NCBI RefSeq assembly: GCF_027920545.1 | Contig: NZ_CP115859.1 | Coordinates: 3,069,001-3,133,000, forward strand | Source of the DNA: Chryseobacterium camelliae | Lineage (GTDB): Bacteria; Bacteroidota; Bacteroidia; Flavobacteriales; Weeksellaceae | Direction of reading: 5' to 3' | Length of the DNA: 64,000 nt | Part shown: positions 1-8,822 of the stretch, one piece after another | Layout: each line of letters starts with the position of its first letter | Numbering within the stretch: position 1 is the first letter of the stretch | Notes under the pieces: model-generated | What the model saw: only the letters and a program-made list of their open reading frames with translations | Database searches by the model: none | Told to the model about the DNA's origin: nothing | Made by a program: the position numbers and the translations under genes

Positions 1-1
1 T

Positions 2-319
2 CAGTTTGAAGCAAAAATAGTACCCGGCGGGACTACTGCCCCAACTCCTCCTATTAATATTTTTAAAACAATTGTTACTCAGGTGGGAACCAATCAACAG
101 ACTCAATTTGATACTGAAGGGTTGATTTGGACAAGCGGAGAGTTTTTCGTAAACTCCAGTCAATCACAATTAAACTTGGCGGCTAATGCGGATCTTCCTA
201 ATGCTGATTCTAAGCTGACTGTAACGATCTGGATCGACGGAGAAGTTGCAGAAACAGCCACAGTAACAGGAAACGGAATTAAGAGTGTTTCTGTTGCGCA
301 TAGTTTCCTTGAATTATAA
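2..319 (+). CDS. C-terminal part of an unidentified protein (5' end outside window)
   Basis: The frame is open from the left edge to a TAA at 317-319, so about 105 C-terminal residues are visible. The internal GTG at 83 is probably not the true start, because the frame reads on upstream without a stop. The residues are polar and rich in T, N, A and S, with a short proline/threonine linker at the start and a beta-type alternation (VTIWIDGEV) that suits a beta-sandwich domain. I recognise no family. A strong terminator follows 24 bases after the stop. Function cannot be assigned from this fragment. Confidence 0.6.
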   Translation, partial: QFEAKIVPGGTTAPTPPINIFKTIVTQVGTNQQTQFDTEGLIWTSGEFFVNSSQSQLNLAANADLPNADSKLTVTIWIDGEVAETATVTGNGIKSVSVAHSFLEL

Positions 320-342
320 AAACAAGAACGTTTATATCTAAT

Positions 343-371
343 AAAAACCACCAATTTTGGTGGTTTTTTTT
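343..371 (+). terminator. Rho-independent terminator of the left-edge gene
   Basis: AAAACCACC and GGTGGTTTT pair around a short AATT loop, followed by a run of T. It sits just downstream of the left-edge gene. Confidence 0.85.
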
Positions 372-397
372 GATTTTAATAACGGATTCAGATCATA

Positions 398-440
398 TAA
401 AAAGCGGCGAGATGAAATCTCGCCGCTATCTTTTTTTTAT
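398..440. terminator. Bidirectional hairpin terminator between the left-edge gene and tyrS
   Basis: A perfect 10-bp GC-rich stem (AGCGGCGAGA / TCTCGCCGCT, 403-427) has a T run on each strand. It lies 14 bases beyond the tyrS stop codon and mainly serves tyrS on the minus strand. Confidence 0.85.
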
Positions 441-453
441 TTGATTTTATAGA

Positions 454-1749
454 TTAAACTGTCTTTACAATAAAGTAGCTTTTTTTACCTTTTTGAAGTA
501 ATAAGAATTTTCCGTCAATTAAATCACTTTCATTGGCAGTGTACACTTCATTTACCTTTTGTTTATTTACAGAAATTGAATTCCCTTTCAATTCTCTTGT
601 GGCCTCACTTTTAGATTTCAGGAAACCTGATTTTTCAGAAAGAAGATCTACAATATTCACACCCAAAACATCGGATTTTGCTACTTCTTTTTGAGGAACC
701 CCGTCAAAAACCTCTAAGAAAATTTCTTGATCAAGACTTATCAGGTCTTCAGCAGTAGAGCGACCAAAAAGAATTTCAGAAGCTTTCAAAGCCTTTTCAT
801 ATTCTTCTCTTCCATGAACCCAAACGGTTACTTCCTCAGCAAGTTTCTTCTGAAGCTTTCTTTCGTGTGGAGCGGTTTTATGATCTTCAATTAAAGCTTC
901 AATTTCTTCTTTTCCTAGGAAAGTATAGAATTTAATAAATCTTTCAGCGTCAGCGTCCGTTGCATTCAGCCAAAATTGATAGAACTTGTATGGTGAAGTT
1001 TTCTTTTTATCCAGCCAGTAGTTTTCTCCGCTTTCGGACTTCCCGAATTTAGAACCATCCGCTTTAGTAATCAAAGGAACCGTTAATGCAAATGCTTCAC
1101 CCTGGGCTTTTCTACGGATCAGTTCAGTTCCGGTTGTAATATTTCCCCACTGGTCAGAACCTCCCATCTGAAGCTTTACATTATTGTTTTGGTACAAATG
1201 CAAAAAGTCATATCCTTGAATCAATTGATACGTAAATTCCGTAAAGCTCATTCCTTCTGCTCCTGATTCTCCTGAAAATCTCTTTTTCACGGAATCTTTT
1301 GCCATCATATAATTTACGGTAATATTTTTCCCTACGTTTTTCGCAAAATCCAGGAAAGAAATATTTTTCATCCAGTCGTAATTGTTTACCAATTCCGCTT
1401 TATTAGGCTCATTTCCGGAAAAATCCAAAAATCTTGAAAGCTGGTTTTTCAAACAGTCCACATAGTGAAGAAGAGTGGCTTCATCCAAAAGATTTCTTTC
1501 TGCAGACTTTCCCGAAGGGTCACCAATCATTCCTGTTGCACCGCCTACCAACGCAATCGGCTTATGGCCATGCTGCTGAAAGTGAGCCAGAATTTTTATC
1601 TGAATAAGACTTCCGATATGCAAAGAATCAGCTGTTGGATCAAATCCAATATACGCAGTAGTTACCTCTTTATTCAGTTGCTCATCGGTTCCGGGCATCA
1701 TATCGGCAAAAAGACCACGCCATTTTAGTTCTTCTATAAAGGAATTCAT
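454..1749 (-). CDS. tyrS: Tyrosyl-tRNA synthetase
   Basis: Cytoplasmic class I aminoacyl-tRNA synthetase that charges tRNA-Tyr with tyrosine. The 431-residue length is normal for bacterial TyrRS. The HIGH-type signature is HIGS at residues 44-47 and the KMSKS-type loop is KFGKS at 234-238. The [14 protein letters not shown] stretch and the [10 protein letters not shown] tyrosine-binding region are intact. The last 65 or so residues form an S4-type RNA-binding domain. It is transcribed alone, with its own terminator and a CAAAGATA (TATCTTTG on its strand) -7 box upstream. The assignment is secure. Confidence 0.97.
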   Translation of the reverse strand: MNSFIEELKWRGLFADMMPGTDEQLNKEVTTAYIGFDPTADSLHIGSLIQIKILAHFQQHGHKPIALVGGATGMIGDPSGKSAERNLLDEATLLHYVDCLKNQLSRFLDFSGNEPNKAELVNNYDWMKNISFLDFAKNVGKNITVNYMMAKDSVKKRFSGESGAEGMSFTEFTYQLIQGYDFLHLYQNNNVKLQMGGSDQWGNITTGTELIRRKAQGEAFALTVPLITKADGSKFGKSESGENYWLDKKKTSPYKFYQFWLNATDADAERFIKFYTFLGKEEIEALIEDHKTAPHERKLQKKLAEEVTVWVHGREEYEKALKASEILFGRSTAEDLISLDQEIFLEVFDGVPQKEVAKSDVLGVNIVDLLSEKSGFLKSKSEATRELKGNSISVNKQKVNEVYTANESDLIDGKFLLLQKGKKSYFIVKTV

Positions 1750-1777
1750 TGATTTGTTTCTTTAAAATTTTACCCTG

Positions 1778-1785
1778 CAAAGATA
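1778..1785 (-). promoter_or_regulatory. -7 promoter element for tyrS
   Basis: CAAAGATA on the plus strand is TATCTTTG on the gene strand, a match to the Bacteroidetes -7 consensus TAnnTTTG, 29 bases before the start codon. I see no convincing -33 TTG at the usual distance. Confidence 0.55.
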
Positions 1786-1913
1786 ATAAATTCAAGGGAA
1801 TAAGCCGAAGATGCGAAGGAACTGTGAGTGATATTCAGGTTTTTCTTATTCTCAATTTTATAAAACTTTGGTCTTATGGTTTCCATATTCCGTTCTTTTT
1901 ACTTTAGGGCTTA

Positions 1914-1944
1914 TTGCAATTTTGTCCAAAATCAGTTATATTTG
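1914..1944 (+). promoter_or_regulatory. Promoter of the ECF sigma factor gene
   Basis: A TTG at 1914-1916 (-33) and TATATTTG at 1937-1944 (-7) are 20 bases apart, as in housekeeping promoters of Bacteroidetes. The start codon ATG is at 1951, only 6 bases after the -7 box, so the transcript would have almost no leader. Confidence 0.6.
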
Positions 1945-1950
1945 TTAATA

Positions 1951-2511
1951 ATGAACGACGAACAATTATTTCTGCTGATTGGCAAGGCAAAGGAAAAAGA
2001 CCAGAAAGCTCAGACAAAACTCATCAACATCTTTTGGGTTGATGTTTTTTCTTTTGTGATGAAAAAAGTTCATGATGAAAATGATGCGGATGAAATTACA
2101 GTGAATGTTTTCTCAAAAGTCTTATCAAAGCTCGATATGTACGATCCGCATTTTCAGTTTAAAACCTGGATGCTCACCATCGCTCAAAACACCATTATCG
2201 ATTTTTGGAGGAAAAAGACCAGAGAAAATCAGGATCCTACGGAAAATCTGGATGAAGTAAAGAATCAGTATGCAAAATCTCCGGAAGAATTAATGATTTC
2301 CGATGAAGAGCAAAAGAAAATCATTAAAACCATCGAATCTTTAGATGCTAATTATCAGGACATCATCCGACTAAGATTTTTTGAAGAAAAAAGCATTAAA
2401 GAAATTGCAGAAGAATTGGGGATTTCTGTTGCCAATACGAAAGTTCGTGTTATGCGTGCAAAAAAAGTCCTAGCTGAGTTGTTGAAAAATAACGAATTTG
2501 AAGATAATTAA
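1951..2511 (+). CDS. ECF-type RNA polymerase sigma factor
   Basis: An alternative sigma-70-family factor of 186 residues. Region 2 (about residues 20-95) includes the DADEITVNVFSKV and FKTWMLTIAQNTIIDFWR segments that bind the -10 DNA and core polymerase. Region 4 (about 130-182) carries the helix-turn-helix SIKEIAEELGISVANTKVR. The ATG at 1951 is preferred to one at 1876, because the longer version adds 25 residues not typical of the family and would place the promoter inside the gene. No anti-sigma gene lies beside it (lipA follows), so its control is not visible here. Confidence 0.9.
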   Translation: MNDEQLFLLIGKAKEKDQKAQTKLINIFWVDVFSFVMKKVHDENDADEITVNVFSKVLSKLDMYDPHFQFKTWMLTIAQNTIIDFWRKKTRENQDPTENLDEVKNQYAKSPEELMISDEEQKKIIKTIESLDANYQDIIRLRFFEEKSIKEIAEELGISVANTKVRVMRAKKVLAELLKNNEFEDN

Positions 2512-2588
2512 TTTAAATATAGTCTTCTTTTATTGTAAAATCCTGTGAATGGAAATCAATTATAATTTCCATCAATCCTTGTCTTTGA

Positions 2589-2617
2589 TTGTTTCGATAA
2601 AAAAATCCTTAACTTTG
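2589..2617 (+). promoter_or_regulatory. Promoter of lipA
   Basis: TTG at 2589-2591 and TAACTTTG at 2610-2617 have an 18-base spacer. This is a good Bacteroidetes housekeeping promoter placed 20 bases before the lipA start. Confidence 0.65.
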
Positions 2618-2637
2618 AACCTCAATTTGAGAAATAA

Positions 2638-3504
2638 ATGGAGAATTTAGTTCAAGATACTACCGTTCAGAAACCAAAATGGATTCGTGTAAAACTTCCT
2701 ACCGGAAAGAATTACAGAGAATTGAGAACTTTGGTTGATAAATATAAATTAAATACAATTTGCCAGAGTGGAAGCTGCCCGAACATGGGAGAGTGTTGGG
2801 GAGAAGGAACTGCTACTTTCATGATTCTTGGAAACATCTGTACAAGAAGCTGTGGATTTTGTGGAGTGAAAACAGGAAAACCAATGGATGTAAATTGGGA
2901 TGAGCCTGAAAAAGTAGCCCGCTCAATCAAATTAATGAAAATTAAGCATGCAGTTTTAACTTCGGTGGATCGTGATGATTTGAAAGATATGGGTTCGATT
3001 CTTTGGGGGGAAACTGTAAATGCTGTAAGAAGAATTTCTCCGGGAACCACAATGGAAACATTGATTCCAGATTTCCAGGGAATTACAAAACATCTTGACA
3101 GATTGGTAGAAGTGGCTCCTGAAGTGATCTCTCACAATATGGAAACCGTAAAACGTCTGACAAGAGAAGTAAGAATTCAGGCTAAATATGAAAGAAGCCT
3201 TGAAGTGCTTAGATATTTGAAAGAAGCAGGGCAAAGAAGAACAAAAACCGGGGTAATGCTTGGTTTAGGAGAAGAAAAACATGAAGTTTTTCAAACGATT
3301 GAAGATATCAGAAATGCCAATGTGGATGTGATTACACTTGGTCAATATTTACAGCCGACAAAAAAACATCTTCCTGTAAAGAAATTCATCACTCCTGAAG
3401 AATTTGACGAATTCGGAGATTTCGCAAGAAGCTTAGGGTTCAGACATGTTGAAAGTTCGCCTTTAGTGAGAAGCTCTTACCACGCTGAAAAACATATTCA
3501 TTAA
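2638..3504 (+). CDS. lipA: Lipoyl synthase
   Basis: Radical SAM enzyme that inserts two sulfurs into protein-bound octanoyl groups to make the lipoyl cofactor of 2-oxoacid dehydrogenases and the glycine cleavage system. At 288 residues it has normal length. The auxiliary [4Fe-4S] cluster ligands are C42, C47 and C53. The radical SAM cluster ligands are C68, C72 and C75 (CTRSCGFC). The conserved C-terminal RSSYHAE with its cluster-binding serine is present. It has its own promoter and terminator. Identification is secure. Confidence 0.98.
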   Translation: MENLVQDTTVQKPKWIRVKLPTGKNYRELRTLVDKYKLNTICQSGSCPNMGECWGEGTATFMILGNICTRSCGFCGVKTGKPMDVNWDEPEKVARSIKLMKIKHAVLTSVDRDDLKDMGSILWGETVNAVRRISPGTTMETLIPDFQGITKHLDRLVEVAPEVISHNMETVKRLTREVRIQAKYERSLEVLRYLKEAGQRRTKTGVMLGLGEEKHEVFQTIEDIRNANVDVITLGQYLQPTKKHLPVKKFITPEEFDEFGDFARSLGFRHVESSPLVRSSYHAEKHIH

Positions 3505-3510
3505 AATATA

Positions 3511-3536
3511 ATCGCTCCGGAAACGGAGCGATTTTT
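3511..3536 (+). terminator. Terminator of lipA
   Basis: ATCGCTCCG and CGGAGCGAT pair around a GAAA-type loop, followed by a T run, starting 6 bases after the lipA stop. Confidence 0.9.
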
Positions 3537-3588
3537 ATTGGTAATTATCGTGAATGAAACAATTTCAAAAAACGTATTGATTGAAAAG

Positions 3589-4443
3589 CTAGACTGCGAT
3601 TTTCGTCAAATGTTTTTTCTTAAACTCGGTTGGCGTTTCGCCGGTATACTTTTTAAATAATTTGTTAAAGTAAGAAAGGCTTTCAAAACCCACATGAAAG
3701 CAAACATCTGTAACACATTCATTTTGTAAAAGCAGCAGTTTTGCCTGATTGATTCTGTAATTATTCACAAAATCGGTGAAGGTCATGTTGGTTTGCTTTT
3801 TAAAATACCTGCAAAAAGCGGGAGTGCTTAAATTCACGTCTTCTGCAATGATATTGACATTCGGGTCTTGGTTGTAGTTTTCATGAATATAATCGTAAAT
3901 AGTTCCCATCCGGATTTTATCATTTAAAAACCATTTGATTCGGGTATCTTCATTATTTAATTCTTTCACTTCGGTGGAATCGGCGAGAATTTGTAGAATC
4001 TCAATCAGGCCGATTAGAGATTCGAAAGGGTTTTTATCCTGGATGAAATGAAGTTTTTCAACAACCATTCTTTTAGTTTCTCCGGAAAATGACAGACCAA
4101 GATAAGAACGATCCAATAATTTCTTAATAGCCTCAAACTCAGGAACCGGGAAAACAATATTCTGAAGAAAATCTTCTCTCATCTGAAGAACCAGTTGCTT
4201 ACATTCGGTCTGGATTTTATAATCAAAATTAAGATGCGGAATATTGGAACCAATTAATAAAAGATCGCTTCCTTCAAAATCGGAAATATTTTTACCCACA
4301 TGACGGATTCCGTTGCAGGCTTCTACGTACACAAGTTCTATTTCAGGATGATAATGCCAGAAAAAACAGTTCTTTAACGAAGGTGAAAACAGCTTGAAAG
4401 ATTTTCCTTCTTCAAACTCAATAATTTCCTTCTGAATTTTCAT
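3589..4443 (-). CDS. AraC-family transcriptional regulator with cupin sensor domain
   Basis: Protein of 284 residues. The N-terminal half (about 15-100) has the cupin pattern WHYHPEIELVYV and a GSNIPHL turn, as in sugar- or drug-responsive AraC regulators. The C-terminal 100 residues hold the two helix-turn-helix motifs, with LSTPAFCRYFKKQTNMTF and the closing VCFHVGFESLSYFNKLFKKYTGETP signature split across helices. It is transcribed divergently from the MFS exporter at 4605, which suggests it controls that gene. The ligand is unknown. Confidence 0.9.
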   Translation of the reverse strand: MKIQKEIIEFEEGKSFKLFSPSLKNCFFWHYHPEIELVYVEACNGIRHVGKNISDFEGSDLLLIGSNIPHLNFDYKIQTECKQLVLQMREDFLQNIVFPVPEFEAIKKLLDRSYLGLSFSGETKRMVVEKLHFIQDKNPFESLIGLIEILQILADSTEVKELNNEDTRIKWFLNDKIRMGTIYDYIHENYNQDPNVNIIAEDVNLSTPAFCRYFKKQTNMTFTDFVNNYRINQAKLLLLQNECVTDVCFHVGFESLSYFNKLFKKYTGETPTEFKKKHLTKIAV

Positions 4444-4471
4444 TATGTTCTCTTTTGATTAATAATTAATT

Positions 4472-4504
4472 CAAATTTAATTAAAAAGGTTAATACGGAG
4501 CAAA
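4472..4504 (-). promoter_or_regulatory. Promoter of the AraC-family gene
   Basis: On the gene strand a TTTG (plus 4501-4504) and a TAAATTTG (plus 4472-4479) are 21 bases apart and 29 bases before the start codon. The element lies in the 160-base divergent region shared with the exporter gene. Confidence 0.5.
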
Positions 4505-4604
4505 TTTAGGTTAGCCCAGTTAAAGTTTAAGAGATTATTTCTATCGAAATTTGCACTTCCTAATGATGATAGTTATTATTTAATATTCAAGCAATAAAAA
4601 TAAA

Positions 4605-5807
4605 ATGGGGATTGATAAGAGAATTTTGCCACTTGCAATAGGTGGTTTAGGGATTGGAACGACGGAATTTACGGTGATGGGATTACTTCCCGATATGGCA
4701 AGAACATTACAGATCACAATACCAGAAGCAGGACATTTGATCTCAGCTTATGCTTTGGGAGTGGTCATTGGTGCACCTATATTGATCGGATATTCCGTGA
4801 AGTTTCCACCCAAAAAAGTATTGATTGCATTGATGATGATTTTTACGTTATTTAATGCTTTATCGGCGGTAGCTCCTGATTATACGACGATGTTGATCAT
4901 CAGATTTTTATCAGGACTTCCACACGGTGCATTTTTCGGGGTAGGAACGGTAGTGGCTGCAAGAATGGCGGGGAAAGGCAAGGAAGCATTTTATATTTCT
5001 TTAATGTTTACCGGACTTACGGTTGCGAATTTGGCGATGGTTCCTCTGGTAACCTATATCGGACACGCTTTTCACTGGCGATGGTATTTTGCAATTGTTG
5101 CGGTAATCGGATTGTTTGCCCTGTTATTTTTAAAGCTCTGGCTTCCTGTATTAGAAACGAATGAGGAAACGCATTTTATGGAAGAGTTGAAATTCCTTAA
5201 AAGAAAACAAGCCTGGTTGGTGCTGATGATTACAGCGATCGGGTTTGGCGGACTTTTCACCTGGTTCAGCTATATTACGCCGTTGATGACACTTGTTTCA
5301 GGCATACAAGAAAGTCAGATGGCCTATGTCATGATTCTTGCAGGCGGTGGAATGGTGGTCGGAAACTTGGTTGGCGGATATTTATCTGATAAGTTGAGTC
5401 CTGAAAAAACTTGTGCGTTATTGCTTTTCTTAATGATGATTTCTTTGGCGGGAGTATTTTTCCTTTCGGAATATAAAACGATTTCATTGGCTTTAACATT
5501 TATTTGTGGAGCGTTGTCGATGTCTGTGGCAGCACCGATTAATATCATGATGATGAAAGCGGCGCCAAAAAGTGAAATGATGGCGGCAGCATTTATGCAG
5601 GCGGCTTTTAATTGTGCCAATGCAATGGGAGCTTTTCTAGGCGGACTTCCTTTAGAAAATGGGTACTCATTCAATTATCCGTCGTTGGTAGGAGTCGGGA
5701 TGACACTGATCGGTCTTGTGATTGCTTTACGGTATAAATATTTGTACGGATCACAGGTTCTTTATGAGGAAGAAATTGCTGTGGAACCCATTTCATGTGA
5801 TAAATAA
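4605..5807 (+). CDS. MFS transporter, AraJ-like drug/sugar efflux family
   Basis: Inner-membrane major facilitator of 400 residues with 12 predicted hydrophobic segments. The N-terminal block (LAIGGLGIGTTEFTVMGLLP) and the motif-A-like loop after helix 2 resemble the AraJ/YdhP branch of the DHA1 efflux group, exporting sugars or small drugs by proton antiport. The DNA-adjacent AraC regulator is divergent and probably controls it. A terminator follows directly. Substrate cannot be told from sequence. Confidence 0.88.
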   Translation: MGIDKRILPLAIGGLGIGTTEFTVMGLLPDMARTLQITIPEAGHLISAYALGVVIGAPILIGYSVKFPPKKVLIALMMIFTLFNALSAVAPDYTTMLIIRFLSGLPHGAFFGVGTVVAARMAGKGKEAFYISLMFTGLTVANLAMVPLVTYIGHAFHWRWYFAIVAVIGLFALLFLKLWLPVLETNEETHFMEELKFLKRKQAWLVLMITAIGFGGLFTWFSYITPLMTLVSGIQESQMAYVMILAGGGMVVGNLVGGYLSDKLSPEKTCALLLFLMMISLAGVFFLSEYKTISLALTFICGALSMSVAAPINIMMMKAAPKSEMMAAAFMQAAFNCANAMGAFLGGLPLENGYSFNYPSLVGVGMTLIGLVIALRYKYLYGSQVLYEEEIAVEPISCDK

Positions 5808-5810
5808 AAA

Positions 5811-5836
5811 AGAGAAGCAGTATTGCTTCTCTTTTT
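5811..5836. terminator. Terminator between the MFS gene and the convergent STAS-like gene
   Basis: AGAGAAGCA and TGCTTCTCT pair around a GTAT loop, with an A run before and a T run after. It can work for both convergent genes. Confidence 0.85.
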
Positions 5837-5847
5837 CTGAATAAACT

Positions 5848-6228
5848 TTATACTTCTACTTCATTACCGTTTTTGCACCAGTACAGAGCATTGTAAAGGT
5901 TTTCTTTCGGAAACGATTTGAATTCTCCCGGCATCAGAACACTGAAAATATCCGTGAAATTCTGGATTCCTTTCTGGTCTGTCACAATGGCAGCTCTGTT
6001 CCAGTTGGTTAAATTTTTTAATCCTAAAAGTGCATCCTCAAACCAGGCTCCTACAGTAAAGTTGTCGATATCTGTGTCCAGATAAAGCAAATAATTGAGT
6101 TCATGAAAATGCTCTACTTTTTCTTTTACTACAGGAAATACAAGGTTTTCAAAATCTTCTTTCGTTACCTCTCCGCTTGCATTGAAAGCTGCAACATTCT
6201 CCGGAGCTTCTGGAATAATCGTTATCAT
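5848..6228 (-). CDS. STAS/SEC14-domain (SpoIIAA-like) protein
   Basis: Small soluble protein of 126 residues counted from the methionine of MITIIPEAPENVAAF. A longer version starting at 6270 adds 14 poorly conserved residues. It matches the SpoIIAA-like family (DUF3478 type): the opening strand, then ASGEVTKEDF, LNYLLYLDTD, WFEDALLGLKNL, RAAIVTDQKGI and a terminal FKSFPKENLYNALYWC. Members are usually stand-alone proteins of unknown role, possibly lipid- or nucleotide-binding. It is monocistronic here. Confidence 0.75.
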   Translation of the reverse strand: MITIIPEAPENVAAFNASGEVTKEDFENLVFPVVKEKVEHFHELNYLLYLDTDIDNFTVGAWFEDALLGLKNLTNWNRAAIVTDQKGIQNFTDIFSVLMPGEFKSFPKENLYNALYWCKNGNEVEV

Positions 6229-6344
6229 ATTTTTAAATTTTTGGTGGTTTAGTGTTGATTTTGAGAACAAAAATTAAACCATAATTTAATTTTTATGCAA
6301 AGAAAAAGGCTTAATTGTTGATGATATGAAGAAAAAACATTTTT

Positions 6345-7550
6345 GTGGATCTTAAATCGAACGAACCATTCTGGCTTTTAAAAAACGGATTGATACAATC
6401 GTATCCTTCATTGAAATCCAATGAGGAATGTGATGTTTTAATTATTGGTGGCGGAATTACAGGAAGTTTAATAGCTCATCAAATGATAAAAGATGGTTAT
6501 ACAACAATTCTTATTGATAAAAGAGAACTTTGTAACGGAAGCACTTCTGCTACCACTTCCATGCTGCAATACGAAATTGATATTCCTCTTTTTAAATTAA
6601 TTGAAAAAATAGGAAAAAAAGGAGCGATGGAGAGTTATAGGGCTTGTTCTGATGCTATTGATAGGATCGAAAAACTTTCCACGGAAATTAAATCGGAAGC
6701 GGGATTTAAAAGAAAAAAATCCCTGTATTTTGCTTCAAAAAAGAAAGATGTAAAAGCTCTGAAAAAAGAATTCGAAGCCAGAAAAAATGCGGGTTTCAAA
6801 GTAAAATGGATGGAAGCCGATGATGTTTTAAAAAGATTTGGTTTTGAAAATACGTATGGAGGGATTTTATCAAAGCAGGGAGCAAGTATTGATGCTTTTA
6901 AGTTTGCTCATGAATTATTCGAAGTAAATACACGAAAAGGATTAAAGGCCTTCGATAAAACAGAAATGGTAAAAGTGGAATATCATAAAGGTTTCAATAT
7001 TGCCACGGTGGATTCAGGTTTTCAAATTAAGGCAAAGAAAATTATCTATTGTATCGGCTATGAAAGTAAAAATCTGATCAGAGAAAACTTTGTTGATCTA
7101 AAAAGTACTTATGCTATTGTTTCGGAAGTTACCGGTGAAAAGCATAAGAATATCGAAAATACACTGGTTTGGAATACAGATGCTCCTTATATGTATATGC
7201 GGTCTACGGATGACGACAGATTGCTGATCGGTGGAGGAGATGAGGAGTTTTATAATGCCGAAAAACGGGATGCGCTTTTAAACAAAAAAGAAAAAGAGAT
7301 TCTTAAGACCTTAAAGAAAATAAAACCTGAATATAAATTTTATACGGATTTTGTCTGGGCCGGAACTTTCGGAGAAACAAAAGACGGACTTCCATATATA
7401 GGAACACATGAACAATTTAAAAATTCCTATTTTGTTTTGGGTTTTGGAGGCAACGGAATTACTTTTTCTGTACTTGGGATGGAAATGGTTTCATTGTTTT
7501 TGAAAGGTAAAAAACGCAGCCTTTCAAAATACTTTAGATTTGGAAGATAG
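6345..7550 (+). CDS. FAD-dependent oxidoreductase (DAO family)
   Basis: A 401-residue flavoenzyme. The dinucleotide-binding motif VLIIGGGITGSLIA is at about residues 29-42 and is followed by the ERR-like acidic end. The C-terminal GLPYIGTHEQ and FGGNGITFSVLG segments close the FAD site. The start is a GTG at 6345; the ATG at 6321 runs into a stop and that at 6326 is out of frame. Relatives often carry a C-terminal Rieske domain; this one ends before it. Substrate is probably an amine or amino acid, but this is inference. Confidence 0.82.
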   Translation: MDLKSNEPFWLLKNGLIQSYPSLKSNEECDVLIIGGGITGSLIAHQMIKDGYTTILIDKRELCNGSTSATTSMLQYEIDIPLFKLIEKIGKKGAMESYRACSDAIDRIEKLSTEIKSEAGFKRKKSLYFASKKKDVKALKKEFEARKNAGFKVKWMEADDVLKRFGFENTYGGILSKQGASIDAFKFAHELFEVNTRKGLKAFDKTEMVKVEYHKGFNIATVDSGFQIKAKKIIYCIGYESKNLIRENFVDLKSTYAIVSEVTGEKHKNIENTLVWNTDAPYMYMRSTDDDRLLIGGGDEEFYNAEKRDALLNKKEKEILKTLKKIKPEYKFYTDFVWAGTFGETKDGLPYIGTHEQFKNSYFVLGFGGNGITFSVLGMEMVSLFLKGKKRSLSKYFRFGR

Positions 7551-7579
7551 TTTCGGCGGCGGCAAAGCCGCCGCCGAAA
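7551..7579. repeat. Perfect 13-bp GC-rich palindrome after the FAD gene
   Basis: TTTCGGCGGCGGC pairs exactly with GCCGCCGCCGAAA around AAA. It starts at the base after the FAD-gene stop and has no T run of its own. Its GC content is far above its surroundings. Confidence 0.7.
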
Positions 7580-7583
7580 CCTT

Positions 7584-7606
7584 AAAATCTTATCAATAAG
7601 ATTTTT
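7584..7606. terminator. Hairpin terminator between the FAD gene and the VWA gene
   Basis: AAAATCTTAT and ATAAGATTTT pair around CA and are followed by T residues. It forms a second hairpin 4 bases after the GC-rich palindrome and separates two convergent genes. Confidence 0.6.
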
Positions 7607-7626
7607 GAATCAGCAAGTCTCTAACA

Positions 7627-8811
7627 CTATAAACTATATCCGTTTTTCTTTGCCAGTTCAAGAACAGATTTTTCAATCGCTTTTCCAAGATCATCAGCAT
7701 CAGAATTTCCTCTTTTTTTCATTTCCGCATCAATAAAATTCTGACGTTTCCTAGAGAGTTCTTCAATCTCTTTTTGAATTTTTTCGCGTTCGGCAGATTT
7801 TACAGCAACTGCTTTTTGGACTTCTTCCTTGCTTTTACCCTTCAATTCCTGCGGAAGATCTTCTTCTTTTACTGTTGACATGAAACCGGCATCTTTTTCA
7901 GCGCGGTCTACCAAATCCCAATGGTCGTTTTTGTAAGCGTTTTTCTTGGATTTGGTTACAGTTCTTTCTGCTGCAATGGCCACAGATTGCGCTTTGGCAT
8001 TCTGATCCTGAGCGGCTTGTTTCACTTTATATTCTGCACCGTGACTTCCATAATACATATAAGTATCATTCAACCTTGTATTGCATTCGGAAATTCTTAT
8101 ATCGTAGGGAGTTTCAATATAAATTACTTTTTGGTCGCTGTCGATATTGAAATATTTTCCGTCTCCTAGTGAAGCCCCGTTTTGCCAAAAAGTCTGGATA
8201 CCTTCGTTTCTGTCTCCGCAAAAGATCGTATTGGTATAGATATTTTTTCTTTTTGCAGTTGAAATTACCTCTTTATAATTGATTTTTCCCTGGTTGAAAG
8301 ATTCGTTGCCTGCAATGTAGATCAGCTTCATGCTTTTTTCATTTCCATCCCAGTTCAGATTCATGGTGGCATCACGGATTACAGCTCCGCAATATTCACT
8401 TCCTCCATTGGTTCTTAAAGCAAACAGTTTTTCAGAGATTAAATCTAAATCCTGAGTAAGCGGTGCAACCTGGCGGATGTAATTTTCATCCTGAAGACCA
8501 TCATTTCCATATTCGTACAAAGCAATTTCAACCTGAGGTGCTTTTCCGTTGTATTTCAGGGTGGTTAAAGTGTTGACAATATTCCAAAGCCTGGATTTTG
8601 CCTGATCGATCAGTCCGTCCATGCTGTTTGACGTGTCCAGAAGCAAAGCCACCTGAATTTTATTTTCCTTGCTTGCCGACGCTGAACTTGGAGTGTCGTT
8701 CTGAACAATAGTACGCTGTAAAGGTTTTGCACATCCTCTTACAGGAGCAGTCTGAGCATTTAAAAAAGCTGTTGCCCCGATTGTTAATGCTAAAGTTTTA
8801 ATAGTTGACAT
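7627..8811 (-). CDS. Secreted von Willebrand factor A domain protein
   Basis: A 394-residue exported protein with an N-terminal signal sequence (TLALTIGATAFLNAQ). A VWA domain spans about residues 50-235, with an intact MIDAS start DTSNS (DxSxS) and the Thr/Asp sites downstream. After it comes a charged, lysine- and glutamate-rich helical tail (about 265-380) that looks coiled-coil. VWA domains bind partner proteins through a divalent metal. It sits 11 bases upstream of the SIMPL gene's stop on the same strand, that is, downstream in the same operon. Confidence 0.82.
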   Translation of the reverse strand: MSTIKTLALTIGATAFLNAQTAPVRGCAKPLQRTIVQNDTPSSASASKENKIQVALLLDTSNSMDGLIDQAKSRLWNIVNTLTTLKYNGKAPQVEIALYEYGNDGLQDENYIRQVAPLTQDLDLISEKLFALRTNGGSEYCGAVIRDATMNLNWDGNEKSMKLIYIAGNESFNQGKINYKEVISTAKRKNIYTNTIFCGDRNEGIQTFWQNGASLGDGKYFNIDSDQKVIYIETPYDIRISECNTRLNDTYMYYGSHGAEYKVKQAAQDQNAKAQSVAIAAERTVTKSKKNAYKNDHWDLVDRAEKDAGFMSTVKEEDLPQELKGKSKEEVQKAVAVKSAEREKIQKEIEELSRKRQNFIDAEMKKRGNSDADDLGKAIEKSVLELAKKNGYSL

Positions 8812-8822
8812 GATTTTGTGTT

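Noticed and set aside
1465..1728. 87-codon frame opposite tyrS
   Set aside because: Antisense shadow of tyrS with no supporting signals.
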